Of a stretch of 64,000 nucleotides of DNA, positions 17,312 through 26,211 are shown in pieces. Below the pieces are notes generated by a model, which worked only from the letters and a program-made list of their open reading frames with translations, did not search any database and was not told the origin of the DNA. The number at the start of each line of letters is the position of its first letter. The first letter of the stretch is position 1. This stretch comes from Oxalobacteraceae bacterium (lineage in GTDB: Bacteria; Pseudomonadota; Gammaproteobacteria; Burkholderiales; Burkholderiaceae_D): positions 1 to 64,000 of the forward strand of contig JAIZVZ010000001.1 in NCBI GenBank assembly GCA_021768485.1. The letters are read 5' to 3'. A program made the translations under genes and the position numbers.

Positions 17312-18013
17312 ATGATCTCACACCCGGCGCCGATTTCCCAAGAAAACACTGCGGCAATGGAGAGTCGGATCGCCGACGCGGACGAGCTAAAGGCAGACAT
17401 GTTAAAAGTTGACGCATTAAAAGTCGAGGAATCAAGAGAGGACGCATTGAAAGTCGCGTCAGTGGACAGTATTGCTCAACAGAAGTTCGCGCTCCGGCGA
17501 ACTCTGCTGGCCGAGCGCCGCGCGCTGCCGGCCGCGCTGCGCGCGCAGTGGAACCTGGCGATCGGCGCCAGGATCCTCGAGTGGAGCCGGACGCAGCAAA
17601 TCGGCGCGCTCGGCGTCTATCAAGCCATCCAGGCCGAACCCGATCTCAGCGATTGCTATGCCCGGCTGGCCGCCGCCGGGGTGCAGCTGGCGCTGCCGGT
17701 GGTCGTCGCCGCTGATGCGCCGCTGCGCTTTGCCGCCTGGCGGCCCGGCGATGCCATGGTCAAGGACGCGCTCGGCGTCCTGATCCCCGCCACCCTCGAC
17801 TGGGTCGGCGCCTTGCCGGCCTTGCTGATTCCCTGCCTCGGCTTTAACGCCGCGCGCTGCCGGCTCGGCTATGGCGGCGGCTATTACGACCGCACGCTGG
17901 CGCCGGCCCCGCGCCCGCTCGGCATCGGCATCGCCTATGCCGGCGCACAGGTGGAGTTCGCCACCGAAGCGCACGATATCGCCCTCGACATGATCGTGAC
18001 CGAGGCCGGCTGA
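17312..18013 (+). CDS. 5-formyltetrahydrofolate cyclo-ligase
   Basis: Up to 233 aa. The family core begins near QKFALRRTLLAERRALP and continues through LPVVVAADAPLRFAAWRPG to the active-site GFNAARCRLGYGGGYYDRTL. It turns 5-formyl-THF into 5,10-methenyl-THF with ATP. The N terminus is unusual: from 17312 it has about 50 extra residues with a repeated pattern LKADMLKVDALKVEESREDALKV, encoded by a partly repeated DNA word (GACGCATTRAAAGTC twice). The start may therefore be 17312, 17357, 17399 (AAAGG upstream) or GTG 17462. It is divergent from slt and convergent with metF, both fitting one-carbon metabolism. Confidence 0.88.
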   Translation: MISHPAPISQENTAAMESRIADADELKADMLKVDALKVEESREDALKVASVDSIAQQKFALRRTLLAERRALPAALRAQWNLAIGARILEWSRTQQIGALGVYQAIQAEPDLSDCYARLAAAGVQLALPVVVAADAPLRFAAWRPGDAMVKDALGVLIPATLDWVGALPALLIPCLGFNAARCRLGYGGGYYDRTLAPAPRPLGIGIAYAGAQVEFATEAHDIALDMIVTEAG

Positions 18014-18028
18014 AGACGGCCGGCAGCT

Positions 18029-18060
18029 AAAAAAACGCCCGGCCGCTGGCGGCAGGGCGT
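18029..18060 (-). terminator. Terminator of the ahcY-metF operon
   Basis: Read on the minus strand, ACGCCC-t-GCCGC-ca-GCGGC-c-GGGCGT is followed by seven T. The near-perfect 11-bp stem plus U-tract is a textbook intrinsic terminator, 29 bp after the metF stop. Confidence 0.85.
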
Positions 18061-18088
18061 CGACTCCTCGGCTCGAACGAGGCGCGCG

Positions 18089-18916
18089 TCAGACCAGGCG
18101 TTGCCAGATCGCCGTCGTCGCCGCCGCCTGGTTCATGCTATAGAAATGCAAACCGGGGGCGCCGCCTGCGAGCAGGCGCTCACACAGCTGGGTGACGACG
18201 TCGAGGCCGAAGTCGCGGATCGAGGCGCTGTCGTCGCCGAAACTGGCCAGCTTCAAGCGCACCCAGCGCGGAATCTCGGCCCCGCACATGTCCGAAAAAC
18301 GCATCAATTGCGAATAATTCGTGATCGGCATGATGCCGGCCGCAATCGGAATGTCGATGCCGAGCTTGCGCACTTGATCGAGCAATTGAAAATAGGCGTC
18401 GGCATTGTAGAAATACTGCGTAATGGCGGCATTCGCGCCGGCCTTGACCTTGGTCGCAAAATTTTGCAAGTCGTCTTGCGGCGACCTGGCCTGCGGATGC
18501 ATTTCGGGATAGGCCGCCACTTCGATATGAAAGGCGTCGCCGGTTTCGGCGCGAATGAATTCGACCAGTTCGCTGGCATAGCGGAATTCGCCGGCGCCGC
18601 CGTAGCCGCTGGGCAGGTCGCCGCGCAAGGCGACCACGCGCTTGATGCCGTGGCTGCGGTATTGATCGAGGATGGCGCGGATCGATTCGCGCGTGCCGCC
18701 GACGCAGGACAGATGCGGCGCGGCCGGCAGGCCGGCCTGCATGATGTCGACCACCGTGTCGAGCGTGCCCTGCTGGGTGGAGCCGCCGGCGCCAAAGGTC
18801 ACGGAAAAATATTTCGGCGACAGCGCCGCCAGCTTGGTGCGCGTAGCGCGCAGTTTTTCCACGCCTTCGGGCGTCTTGGGCGGGAAAAATTCGATACTGA
18901 AGTTATGATCAGCCAT
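18089..18916 (-). CDS. metF: 5,10-methylenetetrahydrofolate reductase
   Basis: 275 aa. It makes 5-methyl-THF for methionine synthesis with FAD and NADH. Typical motifs are FSIEFFPPKTPEG (residues 6-18, with the catalytic Glu), SVTFGAGGSTQQGT, HLSCVGGTRESIRA, VVALRGDLPSGYG and IEVAAYPEMHPQA. It overlaps the small holin-like gene by 8 bp and closes the operon ahcY-holin-like-metF, which is headed by a SAH riboswitch. This couples methyl-THF supply to SAH removal. Confidence 0.96.
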   Translation of the reverse strand: MADHNFSIEFFPPKTPEGVEKLRATRTKLAALSPKYFSVTFGAGGSTQQGTLDTVVDIMQAGLPAAPHLSCVGGTRESIRAILDQYRSHGIKRVVALRGDLPSGYGGAGEFRYASELVEFIRAETGDAFHIEVAAYPEMHPQARSPQDDLQNFATKVKAGANAAITQYFYNADAYFQLLDQVRKLGIDIPIAAGIMPITNYSQLMRFSDMCGAEIPRWVRLKLASFGDDSASIRDFGLDVVTQLCERLLAGGAPGLHFYSMNQAAATTAIWQRLV

Positions 18917-19256
18917 TGTTTTTCAAAATCAAGGTAGACAGAGCCCACGAGATCACACTGTACAACAGCGCCGCGCCGATCGCGGACCAGAAACCGGCCA
19001 CCGCAAAACCGTCGACCAATTGCGCCACCAGCCAGAACAAAATGCCGTTAATGACAAAAATGAAGAGGCCGAGCGTCACAAACGTGACCGGCAAAGTCAA
19101 TAACAGCAAGAGCGGCCGGATCAGGGTGTTGACCAGGCCGAGCAGCAAGGCAGCGATGAGTGCCGTGCCAAGACTGCTGACATGGACCGAGCTCATCAGA
19201 TAGGGCAGGACAAACAAGGCGCAGGCATTGATCAGCCAGGTGAGCAGCAGACGCAT
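18909..19256 (-). CDS. Small four-helix membrane protein (phage-holin-IV-like, pfam04020 type)
   Basis: 115 aa, almost entirely hydrophobic, with four likely helices: LLLTWLINACALFVLPYLM, LGTALIAALLLGLVNTLI, LLLLLTLPVTFVTLGLFIFV and GFWSAIGAALLYSVISWALS. The conserved NTLIRPLLLLLTLPVT segment marks the 'phage holin family' that is widespread in chromosomes and not phage-derived here. Its function is unknown. It is consistently found between ahcY and metF in many betaproteobacteria (recalled, not checked). The start at 19256 is supported by GAGAAA 9 bases upstream. Confidence 0.8.
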   Translation of the reverse strand: MRLLLTWLINACALFVLPYLMSSVHVSSLGTALIAALLLGLVNTLIRPLLLLLTLPVTFVTLGLFIFVINGILFWLVAQLVDGFAVAGFWSAIGAALLYSVISWALSTLILKNNG

Positions 19257-19288
19257 GGCATTTTTCTCGCGAAACAAAGAGTCGGACA

Positions 19289-19325
19289 GCGCCGCCCCGC
19301 CTGTGCGGCAGGGCGGGGGCGGCGC
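19289..19325 (-). repeat. Strong GC hairpin between ahcY and the holin-like gene
   Basis: GCGCCGCCCC...GGGGCGGCGC arms (19289-19301 and 19313-19325) surround a short loop in the 78-bp intergenic gap of the operon. There is no U-tract. It may stabilise the upstream ahcY mRNA or cause partial termination so that ahcY is made in excess of metF. Confidence 0.6.
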
Positions 19326-19334
19326 ACTATTTAC

Positions 19335-20759
19335 TTAGTAGCGGTAATGCTCAGGCTTGTAAGGCCCTTGCACCGTGACGCCGATATAGGCGGCTTGCTC
19401 GGCGGTCAATTCCGTCAATTGCGCATTCAATTTCTTCAATTGCAGACGGGCGACCTTTTCATCGAGATGCTTGGGCAAGGTATACACGCCGACCGGATAG
19501 TTGGCCGTATTGCCGAACAATTCGATCTGGGCGATTGTTTGATTGGCAAACGACGAACTCATCACATACGACGGATGGCCGGTGCCGCAGCCGAGATTGA
19601 CGAGACGGCCTTCGGCCAGCAAGATGATGCGCTTGCCGGACGGGAAAACGATATGGTCGACTTGCGGCTTGATGTTTTCCCAAGGATATTGCTTGAGCGA
19701 AGCGACGTCGATTTCATTATCGAAGTGACCGATATTGCAGACGATGGCCTGATCCTTCATGCGGATCAGATGATCGTGCGTGAGGATGTGATAGTTGCCG
19801 GTGCAGGTGACGAAAATATCGCCGTGCTCGGCCGCATAATCCATGGTGACCACGCGGTAGCCTTCCATGGCCGCCTGCAGCGCGCAGATCGGATCGATTT
19901 CGGTGACCCAGACCTGGGCCGACAAGGCGCGCATGGCTTGCGCCGAGCCCTTGCCGACATCGCCGTAACCGGCGATCACGGCCACTTTACCGGCAATCAT
20001 GACGTCGGTGGCGCGCTTGATGCCGTCGACCAGCGATTCGCGGCAACCATAGAGATTGTCGAATTTCGATTTGGTGACCGAGTCGTTGACATTAATCGCC
20101 GGGAAAGCCAGCTTGCCTTCCTTGTGCATCTGGTACAAGCGATGCACGCCGGTCGTGGTCTCTTCGGTCACGCCCTTGATTTGCGCCAGGCGCGTGGCAT
20201 ACCAGCCGGGAGAACTGGCCAGGCGTTTCTTGATCGCGTTATACAGGCAAATTTCTTCTTCCGAACTCGGATGGTCGAGCACCGACGGATCTTTTTCGGC
20301 ACGGGCGCCAAGGTGCAAGAGAATCGTGGCGTCGCCGCCATCGTCGAGAATCATGTTCGAATAGACAGGACCGTTGGCGTCGTTCGGCCAGTCGAAAATA
20401 CGGTGCGTAAATTCCCAATATTCGTCGAGGTTTTCACCCTTAAAGGCAAAGACCGGGGTGCCGTTGGCCGCAATCGCGGCGGCCGCATGGTCTTGCGTCG
20501 AATAGATATTGCAGGAAGCCCAGCGCACCTTGGCGCCGAGCGCTTCGAGCGTCTGGATCAGGACCGCGGTCTGGATCGTCATGTGCAGCGAACCGGTGAT
20601 GCGCGCACCCTTGAGCGGCTGGCTGCCGGCAAACTCGGAACGAATCGCCATCAGGCCCGGCATTTCCGTTTCGGCGATCTTGATTTCTTTATTGCCCCAG
20701 GCAGCTAGGCCGAGGTCGGCGACATGGAAGTCTTGCGAAGTTTTGAGTGCGGCGTTCAT
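19335..20759 (-). CDS. ahcY: S-adenosyl-L-homocysteine hydrolase
   Basis: 474 aa, with the ~40-residue insertion ([20 protein letters not shown] region) typical of many bacterial enzymes. It hydrolyses S-adenosylhomocysteine to adenosine and homocysteine with bound NAD+. Visible motifs are [20 protein letters not shown], the NAD-binding [26 protein letters not shown] and the C-terminal [10 protein letters not shown] with the conserved Lys/Tyr. The ATG at 20759 has AAGGAGG 5 bases upstream. It is first gene after the SAH riboswitch, so SAH build-up should induce it. Confidence 0.98.
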   Translation of the reverse strand: MNAALKTSQDFHVADLGLAAWGNKEIKIAETEMPGLMAIRSEFAGSQPLKGARITGSLHMTIQTAVLIQTLEALGAKVRWASCNIYSTQDHAAAAIAANGTPVFAFKGENLDEYWEFTHRIFDWPNDANGPVYSNMILDDGGDATILLHLGARAEKDPSVLDHPSSEEEICLYNAIKKRLASSPGWYATRLAQIKGVTEETTTGVHRLYQMHKEGKLAFPAINVNDSVTKSKFDNLYGCRESLVDGIKRATDVMIAGKVAVIAGYGDVGKGSAQAMRALSAQVWVTEIDPICALQAAMEGYRVVTMDYAAEHGDIFVTCTGNYHILTHDHLIRMKDQAIVCNIGHFDNEIDVASLKQYPWENIKPQVDHIVFPSGKRIILLAEGRLVNLGCGTGHPSYVMSSSFANQTIAQIELFGNTANYPVGVYTLPKHLDEKVARLQLKKLNAQLTELTAEQAAYIGVTVQGPYKPEHYRY

Positions 20760-20789
20760 CACGCCTCCTTTCGAATGAGAAAAAAGAAA

Positions 20790-20858
20790 CGTGAGCGCAG
20801 TTGCTAATTTGACCATTTCCGAGCCTGGCGAAAAGGATTTCGTCGCAACGCTCCTCGG
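20790..20858 (-). ncRNA. SAH riboswitch upstream of ahcY
   Basis: Reading the minus strand, CCGAGGAGCGTTGCGACG at the 5' end is followed by GCCAGGCTCGGAAATGGTC and then GCAACTGCGCTCACG. CCGAG and CTCGG form P1; GAGCG near the start can pair with CGCTC at the 3' end as the pseudoknot. These are the conserved blocks of the SAH riboswitch known upstream of ahcY in beta- and gammaproteobacteria. It ends about 30 nt before the ahcY start, near the ribosome-binding site, and is an 'on' switch when SAH binds. Matched from memory of the consensus, not by a covariance search. Confidence 0.92.
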
Positions 20859-20950
20859 AAAAATGCATCATACCATCGTTGCCGCCGATTTTACCAGCGT
20901 CAAATCGAAGCCAAAAGAAACGCTCCCGCACGCCCGCGTGCGGGCGCCGG

Positions 20951-21937
20951 TCAGCTGGCTTTTTTGGGCTTGGGCGCCAGCGGCGCGGCCACCTTGATGG
21001 CCTTCGGCGCCGGCACGTTTTGCCGGATCCAGGTCAGCATGTCGGCCCAGATGCGCTGCACTTCGACCGGCGCCGGCATTTTTTGCGCATTTGGCAATTC
21101 AAGCGTGATGACCGGCGTATTTTTATACAAACCGCTGTAGTTGCCGAGCGACCCAGGATAGACGCCGACGCGATTGAAACGCAACACGCCGAAACGTTGC
21201 GGCACCGGTGCCGGGCCATCGAAATCGAGCACGCCGAACGGCGCATGGACTGAAATGATGACATCGGGCTTGAAGCGCTCGATCTCGTCGTTGACCCAGC
21301 GGCTTTCCGATTCCGACAGCGGCGCCTTGCCCGGAAAGCGGCGCGGATCGCTCTTGGTCACCTTGGCCCAGTATTTGGGCGCATCGGGATTCCAGCCCGG
21401 GGTCGGGAAATTGCGGTTGAGGTCGACGCCATTGGCATTGACACGCTTGGGCACGCTGGCCAGCAAGCCGTCGGGATTGACCACGGGCGCCACTTTCCAG
21501 TGAAAGCTGCCGGCGATCGGGCGCGTCATCCATTTCATCCACTGAAAGACGATGGCCGAGGCAGTCAATTCGTCGCCATGAATACCGCCGAGCAAAAGAA
21601 CACGCAGCGGGGCACGCTTGTCGCCTTTGCCATTTGCGACCGGTAAAATTTCTCGGGCCAAAATCGGAAAACCGTTGCGCGAGACGGCGCCACTGGCCGA
21701 CAGCCCGCTGTTGCGGCAATCGGCCGCCGACACGCCCGGCAGGCGCGTCGCCAAGCGCGCGCACCACTGGGCATTGGGCGCCGGCGCCAGCCCGGCAGAC
21801 GGCTGCGCAGCGGCGCTGCCATTGCCCCCGAGAGGGGCGCGGACAGCGGGGCTGGTGGAAGGGCCGGCGGAGGGGCTGGCCACGGCAAGCGTCGGCAACA
21901 TGGCAAAGCCGAGGCTACACGAGAGCAAGGCGCACAC
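20951..21937 (-). CDS. M14-family zinc carboxypeptidase-like protein (murein peptide amidase type)
   Basis: About 328 aa. A signal-peptide-like start (CALLSCSLGFAMLPTLAVA) and a low-complexity Ala/Ser/Pro linker lead to the M14 domain. The domain has zinc ligands in LLLGGIHGDELTAS (H-x-x-E type) and VIISVHAPFG, plus NPDGLLASVP and NANGVDLNRNFPTPGW for substrate carboxylate binding. This pattern resembles MpaA/murein tripeptide amidases more than classic carboxypeptidase A. An envelope peptide is the likely substrate. The start is uncertain; I favour the GTG at 21937, since no ATG begins near the signal peptide. It follows metK by 85 bp on the same strand. Confidence 0.78.
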   Translation of the reverse strand: MCALLSCSLGFAMLPTLAVASPSAGPSTSPAVRAPLGGNGSAAAQPSAGLAPAPNAQWCARLATRLPGVSAADCRNSGLSASGAVSRNGFPILAREILPVANGKGDKRAPLRVLLLGGIHGDELTASAIVFQWMKWMTRPIAGSFHWKVAPVVNPDGLLASVPKRVNANGVDLNRNFPTPGWNPDAPKYWAKVTKSDPRRFPGKAPLSESESRWVNDEIERFKPDVIISVHAPFGVLDFDGPAPVPQRFGVLRFNRVGVYPGSLGNYSGLYKNTPVITLELPNAQKMPAPVEVQRIWADMLTWIRQNVPAPKAIKVAAPLAPKPKKAS

Positions 21938-22022
21938 GGTGCGCGGGGAACGATGGGCAAAAATGATGTTACCTATTAAAAAAACATTTTCGGCAGATCG
22001 CCCCGGCCTGGCCGATCCGCGC

Positions 22023-23189
22023 TTACAAACCGGCGTCGGCGCGCAGCGCGGCGACCTTGTCGCAACGCTCCCACGAAAACTCTGGTTCTTCCCTGCCGAA
22101 ATGACCATAAGCGGCGGTCTTTTGATAAATCGGCCGCAACAAGTCTAACATTTGCACGATGCCTTTTGGACGCAAATCGAAGTGTTCGCGCACCAGAGCG
22201 GCAATTTTTTCATCGGGAATGACGCCCGTGCCTTCGGTATACACCGTAATGTTAATCGGCTTGGCAACCCCGATCGCATAACTGACTTGAATCTGGCACT
22301 GACGCGCCAGGCCGGCCGCCACGATATTTTTGGCCACATAGCGCGCGGCATAAGCGGCCGAGCGGTCGACCTTGCTTGGATCCTTGCCGGAAAACGCGCC
22401 GCCGCCATGCGGGCAAGCACCGCCGTAGGTATCGACAATGATCTTGCGACCGGTCAGGCCGCAATCGCCTTGCGGTCCGCCGATGACGAAACGGCCGGTC
22501 GGATTGACCAGAAATTTTGTCTCTTTCAACCAAGCGGCCGGCAACACCGGCTTGATGATTTCTTCGATCACCGCTTCTTCAATCGCCTTGTGCGTCATTT
22601 CCGGCGCATGCTGGGTCGACAGCACGACGGTGTCGACCGCGACCGGCTGGCCATTCACATAGCGCAAGGTGACCTGCGATTTGGCGTCGGGCCGCAGCCA
22701 TGGCAAACGGCCGTCTTTACGCAATTGCGATTGGCGCTCGACCAGGCGGTGCGCATAATAAATTGCCGCAGGCATCAGTTCCGGCGTTTCGTCGCAGGCA
22801 TAACCGAACATCAGACCCTGGTCGCCGGCACCCTGATCGAGATCGAGGCCGCGCCCTTCGTCGACGCCCTGGGCGATGTCGGGCGATTGCTTGTCGTAAC
22901 AAACCATGACGGCGCAACCGCGGTAATCGATACCGAAATCGGTATTGTCGTAACCGATACGTTTGATGGTTTCGCGCGCCACATGGATATAATCGATGTT
23001 GGCGTTGGTGGTAATTTCGCCGGCCAGGACGACCAGGCCAGTATTGCACAAAGTTTCAGCAGCGACCCGTGCGTACGGGTCTTGCGTCAAAATGGCGTCG
23101 AGGATGGCGTCCGAGATTTGATCGGCGACTTTATCGGGATGGCCTTCCGAAACAGATTCGGAAGTAAAGAGGTAGTCATTATTTAACAT
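22023..23189 (-). CDS. metK: S-adenosylmethionine synthetase
   Basis: 388 aa. It makes SAM from methionine and ATP. Signature blocks are [20 protein letters not shown] (residues 7-26), the [12 protein letters not shown] methionine-loop region, and [25 protein letters not shown] lies about 8 bases before the ATG. It is divergent from the lpxL-dapF cluster, the usual betaproteobacterial arrangement. Together with ahcY and metF nearby, most of the activated-methyl cycle sits within 5 kb; methionine synthase is not in the window. Confidence 0.98.
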   Translation of the reverse strand: MLNNDYLFTSESVSEGHPDKVADQISDAILDAILTQDPYARVAAETLCNTGLVVLAGEITTNANIDYIHVARETIKRIGYDNTDFGIDYRGCAVMVCYDKQSPDIAQGVDEGRGLDLDQGAGDQGLMFGYACDETPELMPAAIYYAHRLVERQSQLRKDGRLPWLRPDAKSQVTLRYVNGQPVAVDTVVLSTQHAPEMTHKAIEEAVIEEIIKPVLPAAWLKETKFLVNPTGRFVIGGPQGDCGLTGRKIIVDTYGGACPHGGGAFSGKDPSKVDRSAAYAARYVAKNIVAAGLARQCQIQVSYAIGVAKPINITVYTEGTGVIPDEKIAALVREHFDLRPKGIVQMLDLLRPIYQKTAAYGHFGREEPEFSWERCDKVAALRADAGL

Positions 23190-23203
23190 CGCAGGCTCCT
23201 AAT

Positions 23204-23232
23204 GTTGCTGCTGGATCGGTCATCGCAGCAAC
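23204..23232 (-). promoter_or_regulatory. Leader hairpin upstream of metK
   Basis: An 8-bp perfect stem (GTTGCTGC at 23204-23211 with GCAGCAAC at 23225-23232, 13-nt loop) sits in the transcript a few bases before the metK ribosome-binding site (AGGAG). It could mask or stabilise the site. It does not match the SAM riboswitch classes I know. Confidence 0.45.
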
Positions 23233-23388
23233 CTTGGCGGTCTGCGACGCTTTAGCAAAATTTTTATACCGCCTTGCAAGTTGTCTTTAACTCGGCGGTT
23301 TGATCCATTCGTGATATTTTACGCCTCTTGAAAAAATTTTGCCGTAAATCACGACCTTGATCAAGTCTGTTGTTTGTAATCTACAGTG

Positions 23389-24288
23389 ATGGATAGTCTT
23401 ATGTTAGTACTGCTGTTCCGTATTTTATCGAAATTGCCCCTGCCTGCCCTGCATGCGCTCGGCAGCGCGCTCGGCTGGCTTGTCTATGCCTGTTCGCCGT
23501 CTTATCGGCGGCGCATGAAAGCCAATATGCTGCGCGCCGGCTTTGCCGGCCAGTTGCCGCAAGCGATTGCCGAATCGGGCAAAAGCATTGTCGAACTGGC
23601 GTTCGTCTGGTGCGCCGATCCGCGGCGCGTGGCCCGTCTCACGCATGTCGACAACATGGAACTGGTGGCCCAGGCCAAGGCGCTCGGGCGCGGCGTGATC
23701 TTCCTGACGCCGCATCTCGGCTGCTTTGAAATGACAGCGCAAGCGCTGGCGCACACCGGTCCGCTGACCGTCATGTACCGGCCGCCGAAGAAAAAGTCCC
23801 TGGTTCCGCTCATAGAAGGGGCGCGCGCGCGCACCAATTTGATGTTGGCACCGGCAAATTTTTCCGGCGTACGCATCCTGGCCAAGGCGCTCAAGAAAGG
23901 CCAGCCGATCGGCATCCTGCCCGACCAGGTACCGCAGCACGGCGACGGCGCCTGGGCCGAGTTCTTCGGTCTGCCGGCCTATACGATGACGCTGCCGATC
24001 AAGCTGCAGCAGATGAGCGGCGCGGTCGTGATCCTGACCTATGCCGAACGCTTGCCTTACGGGCGCGGCTATCTCGTGCGATTTTTGCCATTCGAACAAG
24101 ATTTAAGCGGCACCATCGAGCAACAGGCGCGCGCCGTCAATATCGCCATGGAAAAATTGATCGCAACTTGCCCGGCGCAATATTTTTGGAGTTATAACCG
24201 CTACAAGACGCCCGATGGCGTGAGCCGCCAGGACGCCGTGGAACAAGGCGCCACCAGCGACGAGAAAGCGGAGGAGAAATCGCTATGA
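23389..24288 (+). CDS. lpxL: LpxL/HtrB-family lipid A acyltransferase
   Basis: About 299 aa. An N-terminal membrane segment (residues ~5-30) leads to the acyltransferase core with the catalytic H-x4-E in LTPHLGCFEMTAQAL, then VMYRPPKK, GILPDQVPQHGDGAWAEFFG and the C-terminal YFWSYNRYKTPDG. These enzymes add secondary acyl chains to lipid A in the inner membrane. Alternative in-frame starts are GTG 23386 and ATG 23401. The next gene overlaps it by ATGA (24285-24288) and is a paralogue, so the two are translationally coupled. Confidence 0.9.
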   Translation: MDSLMLVLLFRILSKLPLPALHALGSALGWLVYACSPSYRRRMKANMLRAGFAGQLPQAIAESGKSIVELAFVWCADPRRVARLTHVDNMELVAQAKALGRGVIFLTPHLGCFEMTAQALAHTGPLTVMYRPPKKKSLVPLIEGARARTNLMLAPANFSGVRILAKALKKGQPIGILPDQVPQHGDGAWAEFFGLPAYTMTLPIKLQQMSGAVVILTYAERLPYGRGYLVRFLPFEQDLSGTIEQQARAVNIAMEKLIATCPAQYFWSYNRYKTPDGVSRQDAVEQGATSDEKAEEKSL

Positions 24289-25202
24289 CGCGCCTGCTAT
24301 TGATGATTATGTGGCTGTTGCATTGGCTGCCGCTGCCGCTGCTGGGCCGTCTCGGCGATGGCATCGGCACCCTGTTGTTTCTGGCGCTGCGCTCGCGGCG
24401 CCACGTTGCCCTGACCAATTTGCGTCTGTGCATGCCAGAATTGAGCGAGGCCGAACGGCGTCATATTGCCAAAAACCATTTTCAAGCCTATTCGCGCAGC
24501 ATCTTCGAACGCGCCATCTTGTGGTGGGCCTCGGAAGCGCGCATCCGGCGCCTGATCGTGATCGAGTCGGCCCTGCCGCTGGCCGAGGTCAACGCCAGCC
24601 CGACCATTTTGCTGTGTCCGCATTTCGTCTGTCTCGATGTCGCCGGCGCGGCCACGGCGATGCAGGTATCGGCGTGTTCGGTCTATGTGCCGCAAAAAAA
24701 TCCCGGTTTCGACGCCATGCTGCGCCGCGGTCGCATGCGTTTTCGCACCCAGCGCTTATTCTCGCGCAAAGAAGGCATCAAACCGATTTTGCGCGCATTG
24801 AATGAAGGCGTGCCTTACTTTATGTTGCCCGACATGGATTTCGGCGACAAGGATGCCCAGTTCGTGCCGTTTTTCGGCGTCCCGGCCGCCACCCTGACGG
24901 CCGTGCCGCGCATCGCCAAGGCCACCCGCGCCAAGGTCATTCCGGTGGTGGCGACCTTTTTGCCCGGCTACCGCGGCTGGAAAGTGCACTACTATCCAGA
25001 GTGGAAAGATTATCCCGGCGACGACCTGGCGGCGGCGACGCGCCAGATGAATGCCTTTATCGAAGAGCGCATCAGAGAGGCGCCGGCCGAGTATTTCTGG
25101 ACCCATCGGCGCTTCAAGACGCGCCCGCCCGGCATGCCGAGCGTATATTCAAAAAATCAGCCCGCGATGCAAGCCGATCCGGCCGTTTCTGAAAACTCTT
25201 GA
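24285..25202 (+). CDS. Second LpxL/LpxM-like acyltransferase
   Basis: 305 aa, a paralogue of the preceding gene. The N-terminal membrane segment [20 protein letters not shown] is followed by the catalytic H-x4-D motif in [53 protein letters not shown] and the terminal [14 protein letters not shown]. The Asp in place of Glu is normal for the family. Two tandem acyltransferases suggest sequential addition of the two secondary chains on lipid A. It ends 14 bp before dapF, so all three genes are probably one transcript. Confidence 0.88.
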   Translation: MTRLLLMIMWLLHWLPLPLLGRLGDGIGTLLFLALRSRRHVALTNLRLCMPELSEAERRHIAKNHFQAYSRSIFERAILWWASEARIRRLIVIESALPLAEVNASPTILLCPHFVCLDVAGAATAMQVSACSVYVPQKNPGFDAMLRRGRMRFRTQRLFSRKEGIKPILRALNEGVPYFMLPDMDFGDKDAQFVPFFGVPAATLTAVPRIAKATRAKVIPVVATFLPGYRGWKVHYYPEWKDYPGDDLAAATRQMNAFIEERIREAPAEYFWTHRRFKTRPPGMPSVYSKNQPAMQADPAVSENS

Positions 25203-25216
25203 ACGCAGTGCCTGCC

Positions 25217-26071
25217 ATGAAATTAAAATTTACCAAAATGCACGGCGCCGGCAATGACTTCATCGTCGTCGACGCCATCCACCAGCAAGTCGCGCTGAGC
25301 GCGGCGCAGTGGCGCCAATTGGCCGACCGCCGCTTCGGCATCGGCGCCGACCAGATCCTGATCGTCGAGAAAGCGCACTCGCCCGAGGCGCAGTTCCGCT
25401 ACCGGATTTTTAACGCCGATGGCGGCGAGGTCGAACACTGCGGCAATGGCGCGCGCGCCTTCGTCAAATTCGTGACCGAGAAAAAGCTGAGCGCCCAGCG
25501 CCGCATCACGGTCGAAACCATGAGTGGCATCTTGATTTTAAGCATGGGTGAAGATGGCATGATCAGCGTCGACATGCGCGCGCCCGTTTTCGAGCACGCC
25601 GCCATCGGCTTCGATGGCGAGGGCCTGCAGCCGCGCCGCGAAGGCGAGGAATCGCTGTGGCCGCTGGCCCTGGCCGGCGGCAGCACGGCCGAGCTGGCGC
25701 TGGTCTCGATGGGCAATCCGCATGCGGTGCAAATCGTGGCCGATGTCGAGACGGCGCCGGTGGCGGCGACCGGGCCCGAGATCGAAGCGCATCGGCGCTT
25801 TGCGCGGCGCATCAATGCCGGCTTCATGCAAATTGTCGACCGCCATCAGATCCGCCTGCGCGTGTTCGAGCGCGGCACCGGCGAAACGCTGGCCTGCGGC
25901 ACCGGCGCCTGCGCCGCTGTCGTCACCGGCATCCGCCGCGGCCAGCTGGACTCGCCGGTCCAGGTGCAGATGCGCGGCGGCACGCTCTCGATCGCCTGGG
26001 GCGGCGCCGGCCAGCCCGTCTTTTTATCGGGACCGGCGACCACCGTGTTCGAGGGCGAGATCGAGCTCTGA
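25217..26071 (+). CDS. dapF: Diaminopimelate epimerase
   Basis: 284 aa. It interconverts LL- and meso-diaminopimelate for lysine and peptidoglycan synthesis. The two catalytic cysteines are in place: [13 protein letters not shown] (first) and [14 protein letters not shown] (second). The start motif [16 protein letters not shown] follows the ATG at 25217, which is chosen over an upstream TTG at 25199. In enterics and many betaproteobacteria dapF is followed directly by a DUF484 gene and xerC; here that string is split by the Sel1-like and porin genes. Confidence 0.97.
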   Translation: MKLKFTKMHGAGNDFIVVDAIHQQVALSAAQWRQLADRRFGIGADQILIVEKAHSPEAQFRYRIFNADGGEVEHCGNGARAFVKFVTEKKLSAQRRITVETMSGILILSMGEDGMISVDMRAPVFEHAAIGFDGEGLQPRREGEESLWPLALAGGSTAELALVSMGNPHAVQIVADVETAPVAATGPEIEAHRRFARRINAGFMQIVDRHQIRLRVFERGTGETLACGTGACAAVVTGIRRGQLDSPVQVQMRGGTLSIAWGGAGQPVFLSGPATTVFEGEIEL

Positions 26072-26211
26072 TTGAATTGAGGCGCAAATTTAATTGACGC
26101 TCCAGTCAATTGCTGCGCACCAAGCGGCACGCAGGGCGCAGCGCCATGCGCCTTGCCTGCCGCTCTTGCATATTACTAGTTAGTTGCCAGTTGTCAGCGC
26201 TCCACTGAACA

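Noticed and set aside
18909-19256. Prophage remnant suggested by the 'phage holin' family name
   Set aside because: The family is widespread in chromosomes, the gene sits inside a metabolic operon with translational overlap, and no other phage gene is present.
23190-23385. SAM riboswitch in the metK leader
   Set aside because: Only a simple hairpin is visible; none of the conserved SAM-I, SAM-II or SAM-IV core words could be matched.
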